DNA of 52,057 bases, taken from the NCBI GenBank assembly GCA_015680635.1, contig JAABOA010000001.1, forward strand, positions 5,054 to 57,110, in the 5' to 3' direction. Positions within the stretch are counted from its first letter, which is position 1. Each line of letters starts with the position of its first letter. Source of the DNA: Lunasporangiospora selenospora (lineage: Eukaryota > Mortierellomycota > Mortierellomycetes > Mortierellales > Mortierellaceae). Positions 22,635-33,105 of this stretch are shown here, in pieces. The notes beneath the pieces are model-generated. The model ran no database searches. It was given only the letters and a program-made list of their open reading frames with translations, and was not told the origin of the DNA. Made by a program: the position numbers and the translations under genes.

Positions 22635-23370
22635 GATTGCTGGATCAGAACAATTTCAATGGCAACAGCCCATACTTTCGTGGTTCTAGTAAAATGCTCA
22701 GATATACGGATCTGATTTTGCGAAGTGAATGACCTGGCAATAGCAAGTAGCTCATATAGATATATCCCAACCAGTTTCTATATCTCTCTTACTTCTCAGG
22801 ATGGGTCAATAATGCTTTTCAACTTCAACATGTTTTTGTCTCAAAAAAATGCCGGTTTAATATGGCGGACGAAAAGCCAGAGTGAAACCCCATCTGAGTC
22901 TGACTACACACCAGCTGTACTGTTGTCCTTATGGTAATTTGATATCACAGATACCTTACCGAAGGCTTGTATATGAAAGGCTGAGAGGTATATTATTGAT
23001 TTTTTTTTCATGGCTTGTTCCTGCCTTTGGGGCCTCTGCCTTCTATTCCCGCTCTCGTATTTCGTTATTATTAGCTCTAACACTGAGATTTCTGTGCAGT
23101 ATTACTCTAAGGGATATTGTTTGCAACCAAAAAGAAAGCTCGCTCCTGAGCAATTGATCCCTGGCAAATATCTGTTCTACTAATAGAAGACCCTGTCTTC
23201 CATCTGATTTCACGATGTATATTGATCTTGCCATGATAGATATGCGACCGAATCCTGCAATCTCTTTCTACAGTGTTAAGATTTCAAGACGGTTCCTACT
23301 CAACGATGGGTGTACCCCTTATTACAAGACTGCATTGATCGCAAGACATTACTCAATGGCGCTAAAGAGA
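22635..23370 (+). pseudogene. Decayed cytochrome P450 copy
   Basis: A collinear but broken relative of the P450 at 19284-21437. Aligned blocks, in order: 22635-22749 matches the I-helix exon, starting GATTGCTGGATCAGA with the same reading; 22945-22987 matches the K helix (IPYRRLVYERLR against LPYLTGCINESLR, keeping ExxR); 23098-23180 matches the stretch before and through PERW; 23184-23246 covers the heme loop, where the cysteine codon region is missing; 23225-23370 matches the C-terminus (LAMIDMRPNPAIS against FAMMEMRLILATL, and YYKTALIARHYSMALKR against YITTALATGKYVIKMKR). Stops and frameshifts separate the blocks and the N-terminal half is not detectable. It is a dead tandem duplicate. Confidence 0.8.
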
Positions 23371-24913
23371 TATTTTCGAAGTAATAAAATACTGTGGTTC
23401 CAACAGAAACTACAGGAGCGAGCTGAACACATCTACCAATATCAATTCTACAAACAGTGCACAAATATGCAGATGTAATGGGCTTTTAGTGACCAACTGA
23501 GTCTCTTTATCTTATCCTCGCTTTAATATTGCCTAGTTAAAGTGGATCGATGGTCACCTTTACAACTAGCCTTGTGTTAATATCCCTGGCGTGCACCGGT
23601 GTCTCATTCTAGCTCTTTCACTGAAATTGAGGTGAATTAATCTCACTTGCTAGAAGGCCACAGTGAGACCAAAAAAGAAGGATGTAGAACTATAAAGTGA
23701 GAATGAAAGCTTGGTCAGTAGATTCTTGCCGATCTGAGATATGAACGCATAAACTCCACCTTCCTACAACTTTCTCTTCTAACCATTTAGCGAGCATGGA
23801 TGGCTCACGGTCCATACACACAGCTTCTACCCGAGAGATATTCCATTGTAAACATCGCTCTCCTTAATACGCACTACTGATATTTGCCAGAGGTGTAGAA
23901 TGAAGCTAATTGCTCGATTAGTAAACGCGGTAGAGACCGGCAGCAAGTCTTTTGGAGCGTAGACACTTGGGTGCCGTAGACACGCTCATCGAAAGGTACA
24001 CAATCGAATAGCTATCCTATCCCAATGACCATAAATATGCCTCTGTGGCGACAAATGTGTTGGCGAAACATTAAGAATAGACATAGCCAAAGACACTTTG
24101 GTGAAGAGATTGAGGATAAAAATACCGCACAAAAGGGCCAAAACAATCCGAGACCTTACTTGCAAAGATTATGGGCTACGCTGATTATTGAAGGCACAAG
24201 AGAAGATGGGGCGGTGATCCCGCCGTGACAGGTCAACTTTCGCCTATTCTCACAAGCATTGCTGACATTGATGCTGCATCAAGTCTGTGAATGGAGAGGG
24301 GAGGAAGAGGATGGCTCCACCATTTAAGACTGTGCCAACGGAAGCTTAGGAGCAATGAAACGGTGTCTAGAATCGCCGTTGTGGATTCTAGACATGCTCT
24401 TGGTCTCGCTCCCAATCAAAGCAAACGTGCAAGCAGTATGTGGCCGAGAGCTATTTTATAAAAAAAAAAGGTTCTTGAGCAATGAGACACTTTTTCCCCT
24501 TTTGTTCTGTGGTCTTGGATTACTCTGTCTGCTTCATCTGTGGGCGCTCCATATTGATGGCCCATGCAGTTGAGTATCGGTGGTTTGTGTTGCATTAGGG
24601 GTGAAATAGGCTGGGGCTCAAAAAGGTTGAGTCTATTGGAAACGCTAATATTGTACATTTCAGGGTCATCTGGACAAATAGCATGTGGCGCAATAGACGA
24701 AAGGGGTCCTCAGTCAGGGACACTCTTGCTTTGCAAATTAGTATCTATGCCTGAACTGCAGGTTCCGCCAATGAAGGAGAAGGACAGCTGTGGTCATTGG
24801 AGAGGCGGGACAATTAAAGTTTTATGGCCCTTTATTAGATTTATTAGACGTTGACGTCTTGCTCCTCAGTCTTTCCACCCAACAGCCTTCCTGCGTTTCA
24901 ACCTCGAAGAGCG
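23371..24913. other. Gene-poor DNA
   Basis: About 1.5 kb. Open frames at 24025-24228 and 24355-24573 are short, without family resemblance or promoter. No tRNA or transposon ends were recognised. The right end contains the promoter of the secreted protein gene. Confidence 0.5.
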
Positions 24914-24921
24914 TATAAAAA
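24914..24921 (+). promoter_or_regulatory. TATA box of the secreted-protein gene
   Basis: TATAAAAA in GAGCGTATAAAAAGGGC, 112 nt before the ATG, followed by an almost pure pyrimidine leader (24935-25010). This layout suggests a strongly expressed or inducible gene. Confidence 0.7.
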
Positions 24922-25025
24922 GGGCAGACTCGTATCTCCCTCTCACTCTGCACTTTCCAAACCCATTTCGCTCTTCTCTTCCACTCTACTCTTCGCTCTA
25001 CCCTTCACAAGACACATAATCCACA

Positions 25026-25418
25026 ATGGTCAAGCTTTCTCTAGCACTCGTCTCTGTTCTCCTCCTCTCCGTTATCCTTTTTACTTCAACGCTTGGCGAC
25101 GCAGCACCAGCTCCCAAGGCACCTGTTCCAACAGTTCCCAAAGCTCCAAAGCCTCCCAAGAAAGACAAAGTCCCCGCCTTCACATCATATTCTCTCTCGG
25201 ATCTCAAAGGCAAGGCCGCAGTCGTCTCTCAGTACGGTTGCCATGAGCTTGCGATCGGCGAGGTGGGCTCGGTCAAGTACAAGTCAGGGCCACGGGCAAA
25301 TATTGTATTCTACTCGGATAAGAAGTGCAAGGGCAAGCCGACTCACCAAATGACAACAGACACTGTGAAGCAGATGGGAGGCCCATACAAGACTCAGAGT
25401 GTCAGGGTGACCAAGTAG
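25026..25418 (+). CDS. Small secreted protein with Pro/Lys linker
   Basis: Intronless, 130 aa. Residues 1-24 are a clear signal peptide (hydrophobic core LALVSVLLLSVILF), followed by a linker of A, P and K (residues 26-50, with PAPKAPVPTVPKAP) and a compact domain of about 80 residues rich in beta-type sequence: YGCHELAIGEVGSVKYKSG and ANIVFYSDKKCKGKP. Two cysteines (C72, C101) could form one disulfide. The FYSDKKCKG segment resembles beta/gamma-crystallin-like or small secreted wall proteins, but I cannot assign a family. The ATG context (ATCCACAATGG) and the TATA promoter 112 nt upstream support the model. It may be a wall-associated protein or effector; that is a guess. Confidence 0.85.
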   Translation: MVKLSLALVSVLLLSVILFTSTLGDAAPAPKAPVPTVPKAPKPPKKDKVPAFTSYSLSDLKGKAAVVSQYGCHELAIGEVGSVKYKSGPRANIVFYSDKKCKGKPTHQMTTDTVKQMGGPYKTQSVRVTK

Positions 25419-25869
25419 AGCGGGAAGACAGTCAAATGGCAAGTAGAGTAGACATACCATTTTCAAACTAAATGAGAATAGACCAATGCCTAGAGCATGG
25501 CATGTCCAATTCGAAGTGTGTGCAGAGACAAGTGAAAGGGATGCTCACTGGCTCCCCTCTCTGTGGGACTATTTTTTTTTTTTTTTTTTTTGGAAAGCTG
25601 GGCAGTGGCATGGACAGCAGCACAGGCACAGAGCACCAACCGAATTAGAGAATGAGGATGTTCCGAATCTCCTGTGAAAAGAAAAAAACTTTATTCTCCA
25701 CACTCCGCACCGTTCTCACTTTTGGTCCACGCGCTGTAGGATCCATTCGGCAAAGGCCCCATCATACATTTCCTCATTCTCACATCTTCTTCCTTCCCAT
25801 TCATCAACTTGCATCCTCCAGGTGCATCTTGGCTGTCTGCCCTCTATCCCTGCCTCACGAACCACCCCA
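25419..25869. other. Intergenic with a (T)20 tract
   Basis: 451 bp between two same-strand genes. The 3' part of the secreted-protein gene contains a 20-nt T homopolymer (25572-25591). The right half (25690-25868) is the pyrimidine-rich leader of the next gene. Confidence 0.6.
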
Positions 25870-27984
25870 ATGGACTCGAAATCCAAGCGCCCTCCTCACG
25901 GCTGGGCCTCACTCACCAACGGGCAAGCAACCTTTGGAAGCCCCATTACTGCTTCATTGACTCCTTCTGCTCCTTCTGCTCCTTCTGCCCCTCCTGCTCC
26001 TCCTGCTCCTCCTGCTCCTTCTGCTCCTCCTGCTCCTTCTGCTCCTTCTGCTCCTTCTGCTCCTTTTGACTCGTATGTTCTTCGTCAACCAGCATCCTTG
26101 CAGGAGCACTCACGGCAGTACGAAGATCAGCCTCGACATGATAATGGACCACGAGCACCGCAGGGAGTGCCGTCACAACAATCATCTATGATTGTTGGCA
26201 GAGGTCCAGCCCCAGTCAACTATGGGTCTACATCCCTCAATGCAGGTCCTTATGGCGGTCGTGGTTCCTCTGGTGATAACGGACCCTACAGGCAGCCTGA
26301 TCTACCGTCTTGGAAGGTACACGGCCGTGGCACCAGCGATTCGGGAGGCGAAGACCGCTCCTGGCGTAAGTATCTCAGGCTTGACTCTTTCTTGATCTCT
26401 CTATTGTTTTTCCTCCAGGCTTACAGTCCGTCTTTCCCAGCCTCCAATCACACGCATAATTTTTACTGGATCGTAACACAATGCGAGTCCGAAATGCAGG
26501 ATGCTCTCCGTCTCCATGGGTCGGAAGCTTAAACATAACTGGGTTACAGTACATCTGCAACGGGTTGACAATCTCAAGGAGGACTAGCTTTCCCATCACA
26601 TGAATCTTATTGAGTGATTATATCGCCCCCCCCCCACCTACAATAGGCCATCGAGTGGTCAAGAAAAAGTCTGGCTACTGTTCTCGCTGCTGTGTGCTCT
26701 TTTTGGCTGTACTGCTCTACTTGTGGTACCTGTTCGGACAACTGGTAAGTTTTTATTATAATTTTTTTCCAAGGATAAGAGGTACATGCTCATTGGTTCC
26801 TTTTGGAATTCTGTGGCTAATCTGGCCTTCAATTTTCAATGACACAAACAGGACTTTGACCAGGAATCTGAGTGTGTCTTGGACGATAATGTACATCCAG
26901 TGGTAGAGAACAAGACATTGCCCCTGACATATGGTCTCAACCTCATTGCAAACTTTGAGGATGGTATTGTAAGTACCACTCAACCAAGTGTGACTCCCAA
27001 GCTGGGGACAGGGACCCATTGTGCTTGACTATTGTTCTTTTCCCTAACCGTTCTTGACAAAACTTCTCTTTTCATATCTATGATGTTCAGAAAGGAATTG
27101 TGAATGTTAGGCAGCAGGAGAGTCTTGATGTAGATCGGATAGAGATACGTCTGAAGGTCAGAGTCTCGACTACAAAGTTGGCATCGTACATTCGGGGTAG
27201 TTTTGAAGTTGACCCTTCAGGGCCGACCGTCAACTACAGGGTTCGTATCCATAACGACGACAAAAAAGAGCGGGAACGCATGATGAAAGGACGCTGTGCC
27301 CATGCCGAAGTTGTGGTTATCTACCCGAAGATGACGCCTCATGGGGTGGGTTCCTTGACGCTCAACTCGGCCGGCTGCGACTTTACCGTGGGAAAGGTAT
27401 CGGGAATATTCGATAACCTTTCGATGCACTGCACCAATGGAAAACTATCTGTCGACAGCACATCAGTGAGGAACAGGACAACTTTCGATGTGACTAATGG
27501 ACAAATTAGCGGGATGCTGGAAACCTCAGGGGAGGTTAAGGCAAACATTAACAATGGCCAGGTCGATTTGGGAATTGATACAACACCTCGTGAGTCAGGC
27601 TGGAACGCAAATAACTTTGATGTTCAGATCGAATCTGTTAATGGGGCAATTTCCCTGCGATTGGTAAAGCTCTTAAATATGGTCTTTGTGTTAGTAGGGG
27701 CCAACTTATGTGTGTATGTGTTAGCTGAGTACAAAGCCTACTTTGAACTTTTTTATCATTAGGCTCAGCCGTTTTACGGGCACTTTTCTCTGGCTAGCAG
27801 GGCTGGTGCAGCAAAAGTTACTGTTCCTGAGCAACGGGACTATGTTCAGTATACGTACAAGAAATGGAATGCTGCTACAGGCTGGATCTCGAGTGTTGGA
27901 TCGCAACATGAACCAACGAAACCACTCCCACGCATCCAGCAGGTGAATGTTAATGGCGCTATCGAGATGACTATCAAAGGCTAG
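25870..27984 (+). CDS. Single-pass membrane protein with Ala-Pro-Ser repeat and beta-rich ectodomain
   Basis: Exons 25870-26365, 26647-26744, 26852-26968, 27091-27663 and 27763-27984 give 501 aa. The N-terminal 165 residues are cytosolic and disordered, with an in-frame SAP/PAP repeat (about 36-67). The second exon encodes KKKSGYCSRCC followed by the only membrane helix (about 179-196, VLFLAVLLYLWYLF), so the type II orientation puts about 300 residues outside or in the lumen. That part has repeated short strands (GKVSGIFDNLSMHCTNGKLS, NGQISGMLETSGEVKANINN) that look like a DUF4097-type beta-solenoid seen in adhesin-like proteins. The cluster CSRCC next to the membrane could be palmitoylated. 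The start at 25870 was chosen as a short-leader ATG at the head of the open frame. The function is unknown. Confidence 0.75.
25968..26069 (+). repeat. CTCCTTCTG/CTCCTCCTG coding microrepeat
   Basis: Tandem 9-bp units (TCTGCTCCT/CCTGCTCCT) encoding SAP and PAP in the N-terminal region of the membrane protein. The repeat number is probably variable between strains. Confidence 0.9.
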
Positions 27985-28453
27985 AGACTTGCAGTCTCTG
28001 GAACTGTGTAGAATTACGAATCAAGTAGGATGGCATGCTCGTCTCGGTATTGCAGCGTGTAGGACCAGGGCAATAAATGAGGACTGAATGTTCTATTTCC
28101 AAGACCAACAGCTCGTTCTTTCACTCTGTTCGAGTAACGTCGAAAATAATAATAAACTCTCCTAGCAGACTGGAGGCACATTTTCATTCCTCGCTCCACC
28201 TCCCATCACATCAACAGCCTGATCTTGTGCGCGTGTGTTTATTAGCTGAAAACAGAAAGAAAGATTGGAAAAATTGAAAAAAGGTGTAATTCTATTACAT
28301 GACAATTGCATTGGCTATTGTAAACCATCGGGGGGGAAAATAAAAAGAAAAAAAGAAAGGGAGGGAGGGAGGGAGGGAGGGAGGAGGAAGAGGAGAATGA
28401 CATGTCAACAAAGGCTGTCAGTTCAAATAAAAGCTGTCAATGACTTATACGTG
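27985..28453. other. Intergenic between convergent genes
   Basis: 469 bp separating the 3' ends of the membrane-protein gene (+) and SNF5 (-). It contains a CATCGGGGGGG run, an A-rich block and the GGGA array at 28359-28381. No gene is present. Confidence 0.7.
28359..28381 (+). repeat. (GGGA)n tract, potential G-quadruplex
   Basis: Six consecutive GGG runs separated by single A residues on the + strand, flanked by purine-only sequence (28340-28395). Four or more GGG runs with one-base loops meet the usual G-quadruplex pattern. The tract sits between two convergent genes. Confidence 0.85.
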
Positions 28454-30837
28454 CTACTGGGCCGCCTCATTAACCTCTACTCTCGTGGCCGAAATATCGG
28501 AGGCTGCATCTTTTGCTCCCTCCGACACACCACCTGTCTCTTCTCCTTCGCCTGCAAAAGGAGAGGCGATTGCTGAGCTCGCTGTCGTATCTGCGACATG
28601 CACCTGGTCCACAGCCTCGGTCTTGAACACAAACAACCCCTTCCGGTGTTCAGGCAGTGCTCCATTGATGCTCCAGTAGATACCACAGGTGTTGCATAGT
28701 GATTTCTCTCCTGCTGGACCGGTTCTCAACATGATTGTCGATGGTGCTCCCAATCCGCACTGGTGACACTGCCAATTTTCGAAATGCTCAATATCAAAGT
28801 TTCTGAATGGCTTGTTTGGTCGTCCTCGTTTCCCATAGTTTGTCATCCCAACGCCAGCACCCCCACCAATACCCGATCCAAAACCACGGCTAACAAATCC
28901 GCCTCCTCTGCGACGACTATATCTTGATGTCTCTCTACGTTTCAGTCTAGGTGGTGAAAGGATAGGACCATCCGAAAAGGTTTACCATGATGCAACAAGT
29001 CAGTAATAACGCTAATGCTATGGCATACTGTTCTGCGCACTCAACACACATTTCAAAAGATGAATTCATTTCACGTTACCTGATGCTGCGATCATTTGTT
29101 TCCACAATCTTTTCATACTCTTCGGCAGTTAACGTTTCAAGCGCCGGGCACCAGTTCTCGCCATCATCCAGTGGTCGGACACCCGAGTAGAGGGGCTCTG
29201 CATCAAAGCCACGGTCCAATAACCGATCCTGTTTATACCGGTAGAGCTGCTCGTGGATTTCGTGCGAAATGAGTGACACAAACTCGCCTCCGATTCCCAG
29301 ATCGGATGCAAGCTGTTTAGCAAACTCTTCGGGTGTGAGGTCCGAGCCCACATCCCATTCAAATCTGTCGCGGAGATTAATTCCGCCGACATGAAGGTCC
29401 AGCTATAGATCAATAAATAGTTGCAAATTGGTCGAGTTGTTAGCTTGGAAATTTGCTGCATCTAAAGAAAATTGTTCAAAGAAACATGTCTATGAAACCA
29501 TTGGCAACCTCCTCCCCCCCCCCCCACACACAAATAGAGTGCAGCATACCTGGATGATGACTCTTGCCCCTTCACTTGGAACCTGAACTTCGGCGATCGG
29601 CTCAAACTCAGCAATTTGGTTCCTGAGCGACTGAGCAATCTCTGGTACAAACTTGGCCATATTAAGATCCAGATCCTCACACAGTATTTCCGCAAAGTGC
29701 TCGGGTGTCATCAGTTGCTCTTAATATGATACCACCCAGTGCAGAACGATAAACAAATAAAATAGTCGGAAAGCGATTATGAGTTGGGCTTTTCCTCTGA
29801 ATGTCAAATACTCCATGTATGCTTAATAACCAAATATGGTTAAAGGATAGTGTAACCACATACCGTTGACGTTCCAGGTAAATGTGTCGCGCAGTCTGAC
29901 TTCGTCTGTATCAATATCCAGTCGGATCGGGACCAGGATCGCCTCGTGGCCAGCAACAGCTTCCAGATCGTTTTGCTGGCTATTGTCGAGACAAGAAAAA
30001 TTTAAGAAAAAAGGAAAAGGTTAGGTCCTCCGAAAGACTCACAAAAGAACTGGATCCCTTCTCACCCTCAATATTTACTACTAAAACGTCTTCTCGAATC
30101 ACTTACTTGATTGTATGTCGGGTCTTGCGGGGTCGTCGCACCCATGCTTTCTTTTCCTTCTCAAGCCTCTCCTTTTCCATTTGTCTCTGCATCCTGGATG
30201 AGGGTGTGCTCCGGGGTGACTCTTCAAAGTCCCAGTCATCATCGTCCGACTCCATCATCGATGCCTGAGCTGCCCTCTTTGCCCGACGGCCTAGGGCCGG
30301 AGGAAGGAGCAAGGCGGTATTGCCCTCACGTATCCTGGACGCATAGGTACTATATGTTCCAAAGGCGTTGTGCATCTGTCGAGGTTGGAAACCACCACTG
30401 GGATGCGATCCAGATGGAAAGTGTTGAGGATGTGCGTGGTGGGGCTGCATCGGGGCACCGCCAGCTCCATTCATGGGGTACCGAATAGGCTGCTGTTGGT
30501 GTGGTGGAGGAGGAGGGGGAGTTGTATGCTGGAATCGAAATTGCTGTTGTTGTTGTTGTGATAGGGTATACTGCTGCGAGGGTGCGGATTGATGATGAAT
30601 TGGGCGTTGCATGGCCTGCTGCTGATTGATATAATGAGCATGCTGTTGCTGCTGCTGAGGTCCTCCTTGCGATGGCTGCATCACGTTAGCAGCATTGACG
30701 CTGTTGCTGCTGCTGCGAGTTGAACGCGTAGAATAGGATGCAGGTGCGGGAGATCCACGATCAGATCCGGCTCCTGAACGACGTGCTGGTGAATGGCTTT
30801 GCATTGTAGCTGATGTATGGTTGACCCAAGATGCCAT
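28454..30837 (-). CDS. SNF5/SMARCB1 chromatin-remodelling subunit with C-terminal GATA-type finger
   Basis: Minus-strand exons 30107-30837, 29864-29979, 29550-29719, 29080-29402 and 28454-28946 give 610 aa. The N-terminal 240 residues are low complexity (poly-Gln, poly-Pro, His) with an acidic patch (ESDDDDWDFEE). Then come the two SNF5 repeats: ILVPIRLDIDTDEVRLRDTF to about residue 335, and LDLHVGGINLRDRFEWDVGS to about 405. These repeats bind other core subunits of SWI/SNF or RSC. A basic Gly/Arg linker leads to a GATA-like zinc finger, C507-x2-C510-x20-C531-x2-C534. This makes the protein a fungal Snf5/Sfh1-type ATP-dependent remodeller subunit in the nucleus; I cannot say which of the two complexes. 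The first intron junction (AA|C) and the last (AG|A) were chosen to keep the frame. Confidence 0.9.
29512..29525. repeat. Poly-C tract in SNF5 intron
   Basis: An uninterrupted C run (G run on the coding strand) inside the intron between the third and fourth SNF5 exons. It is a likely site of sequencing or replication slippage. Confidence 0.85.
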
Positions 30838-31126
30838 GCTGATGGAGGAGGAGTGGGTAGGCTACTTGAATCCTGTCAAAAGGTACCCTGTCCTTGGAGC
30901 TCCGTTGGCAAGATGGCTGGCAATGAGTTGTGCTTTTTCACGCCCTCGGCGGCTGAAACTGCGTCACCGAAAAAAAATTATAGTTTTCTGTAAGAAATGA
31001 AGAGATGATATTAAGATATTTTTCTATTTTTCTAGCTTAATGTTAGGAAGAATGTCCCTTCTCTGTTGCACTCTTCGTCTCAACCATTGTCGTCCCATCA
31101 ACAAACTCTATCCGAGTTTCAAGAAA

Positions 31127-32290
31127 CTATAGTGCACCAGAACTGGGTGGGTTCCCTGGAGGGGTGCTAGATGAATCGACAACTGCGCCAACAACTGGTG
31201 AAGATACTTTTCCTACCGTAGGTGATAAGGTAGTTGGAGAAGGAATTGGCGATGAGGCTGATAAAACTGGGGTGGGTGGTCCCTTTGGTAGCGGCGCCAT
31301 TGCAATTTCATCGTCAAACAATCCAACATCCATCATATACTTTGGATTTCCAGACGGTCGTAATAGTACAAAAGTGTCTGGAATGCCATCCCCATCGGTA
31401 TCCCTAGGTGAGATGAAGTGATCCTCAATCACAGTCCCGCTCTCGTCCAATGCCGGTATAAGTTGGGCACGTTTCCTCTCCTCTGTCGACTTGAACGCAT
31501 TCCTGTCCTTACCCTTGCTCTGTTGTTGGCGCCGCTCTTGTTGAGATTGTTTACTCGTCAGTTTGGATTTTGATGCAGCTTTTGCTGTAGCGGCCTTGTT
31601 CTTCTTATTGGCATGACTGGACTTTGCGGGTGTTCCACTTTTGTTGTTAGAGACCCTGGGCACACTCTTGACGATCTTGTCTTCTTTTGGATCTGGGAGT
31701 GCATTGGGCGCTTGGTCCAAGGTCGTGCCTAGTTCAACCGCCGATCCTTCTGTCTTTGTGTTTGTTACAGTTGCTGTTACAGCAACTTGATCGTTTGCAC
31801 GTTGCTTTTGGCCTTGTTGCTCTTTTGCAGTGCCTACTCGACCCCTTACTTCCGCTGGGCGATGGTGGTGGTGGTGGCGTTGTCGGTAGTGTTGATCCTG
31901 GTGTTGTTGCCGAAGCGCTGGTTCTATTGGATTCTGGACAACTGGGTTGGAAGACTCATTATCCTTGAGCTCTTTTCCCTTTGCCAGCACTGACTCCTTG
32001 GTTGAATCACCACGCTCGACCCTTCGCAACTTCAAAAAGTCTTCATGAGTCATCTGAGGGTGCTCTTTCTGTTGTTGATACTGGAGATTCTGTCTGTGCT
32101 GAAGATCATCCTGTACATGGGATCGGTCGTGGCTTGATCCAGGTGAGAAAATGGCGGCAGCACGTCGGCGAGACCCGCCCTGGCCCAGCCCTGGGTCACG
32201 AAACCAAAGAATGGCCATAAATTCTATGACCAGCAGCAGGGCGATGGCAGTTGCCCTATTTCTCGGGTTACTCAAGCACAGGAAAGGCAT
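31127..32290 (-). CDS. Signal-anchored low-complexity protein with a calcium-type DxDxDG motif
   Basis: Single exon, 387 aa. The N-terminus has one hydrophobic helix (about residues 13-31, ATAIALLLVIEFMAILWF), an uncleaved signal anchor or signal peptide. The rest is Gln/Lys/Ser-rich and His-containing (a run of five H), with Lys-Ala stretches near the middle (NKKNKAATAKAASKSKL). A clear DTDGDGIPD (about 297-305) matches the thrombospondin type 3/dockerin/EF-hand calcium loop, followed by TFVLLRPSGNPKYMMDVGLF. The C-terminus is Pro/Ser/Thr-rich. I recognise no family. Only the calcium loop region looks folded. It may be a secreted or Golgi luminal protein; this is inference. Confidence 0.7.
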   Translation of the reverse strand: MPFLCLSNPRNRATAIALLLVIEFMAILWFRDPGLGQGGSRRRAAAIFSPGSSHDRSHVQDDLQHRQNLQYQQQKEHPQMTHEDFLKLRRVERGDSTKESVLAKGKELKDNESSNPVVQNPIEPALRQQHQDQHYRQRHHHHHRPAEVRGRVGTAKEQQGQKQRANDQVAVTATVTNTKTEGSAVELGTTLDQAPNALPDPKEDKIVKSVPRVSNNKSGTPAKSSHANKKNKAATAKAASKSKLTSKQSQQERRQQQSKGKDRNAFKSTEERKRAQLIPALDESGTVIEDHFISPRDTDGDGIPDTFVLLRPSGNPKYMMDVGLFDDEIAMAPLPKGPPTPVLSASSPIPSPTTLSPTVGKVSSPVVGAVVDSSSTPPGNPPSSGAL

Positions 32291-33105
32291 CCTGCTGGGC
32301 TAGAAGTGGCCACGATTGGGTGAGAGCAAAAGTCGAGAGGGCAGAGACAAAGGACCCGGGAGGCTGTGTGGATACTCTTGTATGCGTGAGTGAGAGCGAG
32401 AGAATGTGAGAGTGTGAGGGAGTATGTGAGGGAGTAAAGAAAAAAAGAGTAAGAGAGTAAGAGAGAGAGCAGTGGTGACAGAAAGAGAAACAGAGTAACA
32501 GAGTGGCCTGGCAGGCGGTCTTGCTGCAGTGGTCGAAGATGGAATGTGGTAGAGATACGAATGGCCGTGTGGAGTGTGGGGGCAATCAGAGGGGAGGGGA
32601 GGGGAGAGGAGGGGAAGGTGAGGGAGGAGGGAATCCCTACTCGCGTCAGCATTCAATAATACAACGACACAGCGTCACTCTTTCCCCTAGTTCCCATGCT
32701 CTGAGGCACGTCGGTGGCAACGGAATTACTGCACATCCCTCCCCTGCCCCTCAGCTGGTTGTTGCAATCCTGACCATGGAACCAGAACAAGAACGAAGAC
32801 GCGCCATAAAATAAAAAGGGTGACGCATTTCCATATCCTGATCTGCGCCTATTCCGCGCGCAGAGGGTCCCAGTAAAAGAATCGAAAAAAGGCTCTCAAA
32901 CACCTTCGACACCTTCGACGACTCTCGCACTGCCACGTTGGTGGCAAAACTTAACAGAGCACCAGCCCAACTCTTTGCCACCGTCAGCTCAAATTGCCAT
33001 TTTTGTATCCAAAACACATGACCTACAGAGACCCTTTAAAATACCACGGCCTGCCCCTCCTCTCCCCCTCCATTACCATTCGTCACCCTTTTACTCCACC
33101 CTACA
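32291..33105. other. Divergent promoter region with CT/GA-rich leader
   Basis: 815 bp between the starts of two divergent genes. The side next to the minus-strand gene (32380-32480) is rich in GAGAGTGTGAG-type repeats, i.e. a CT-rich leader on that strand. A GGGGAGGGGA array lies at 32594-32632. No gene was recognised. Confidence 0.6.

Noticed and set aside
22882-23157. Open frame with SWLVPAFGAS resembling the P450 RRLVAPAFG block
   Set aside because: The position after the K-helix block is out of order for the C-helix motif, so the likeness is treated as chance within the decayed P450.
32272-32656. Two overlapping Ser/Leu/Pro-rich frames on the minus strand
   Set aside because: Translation of a CT-rich leader; composition follows the repeat rather than a protein.
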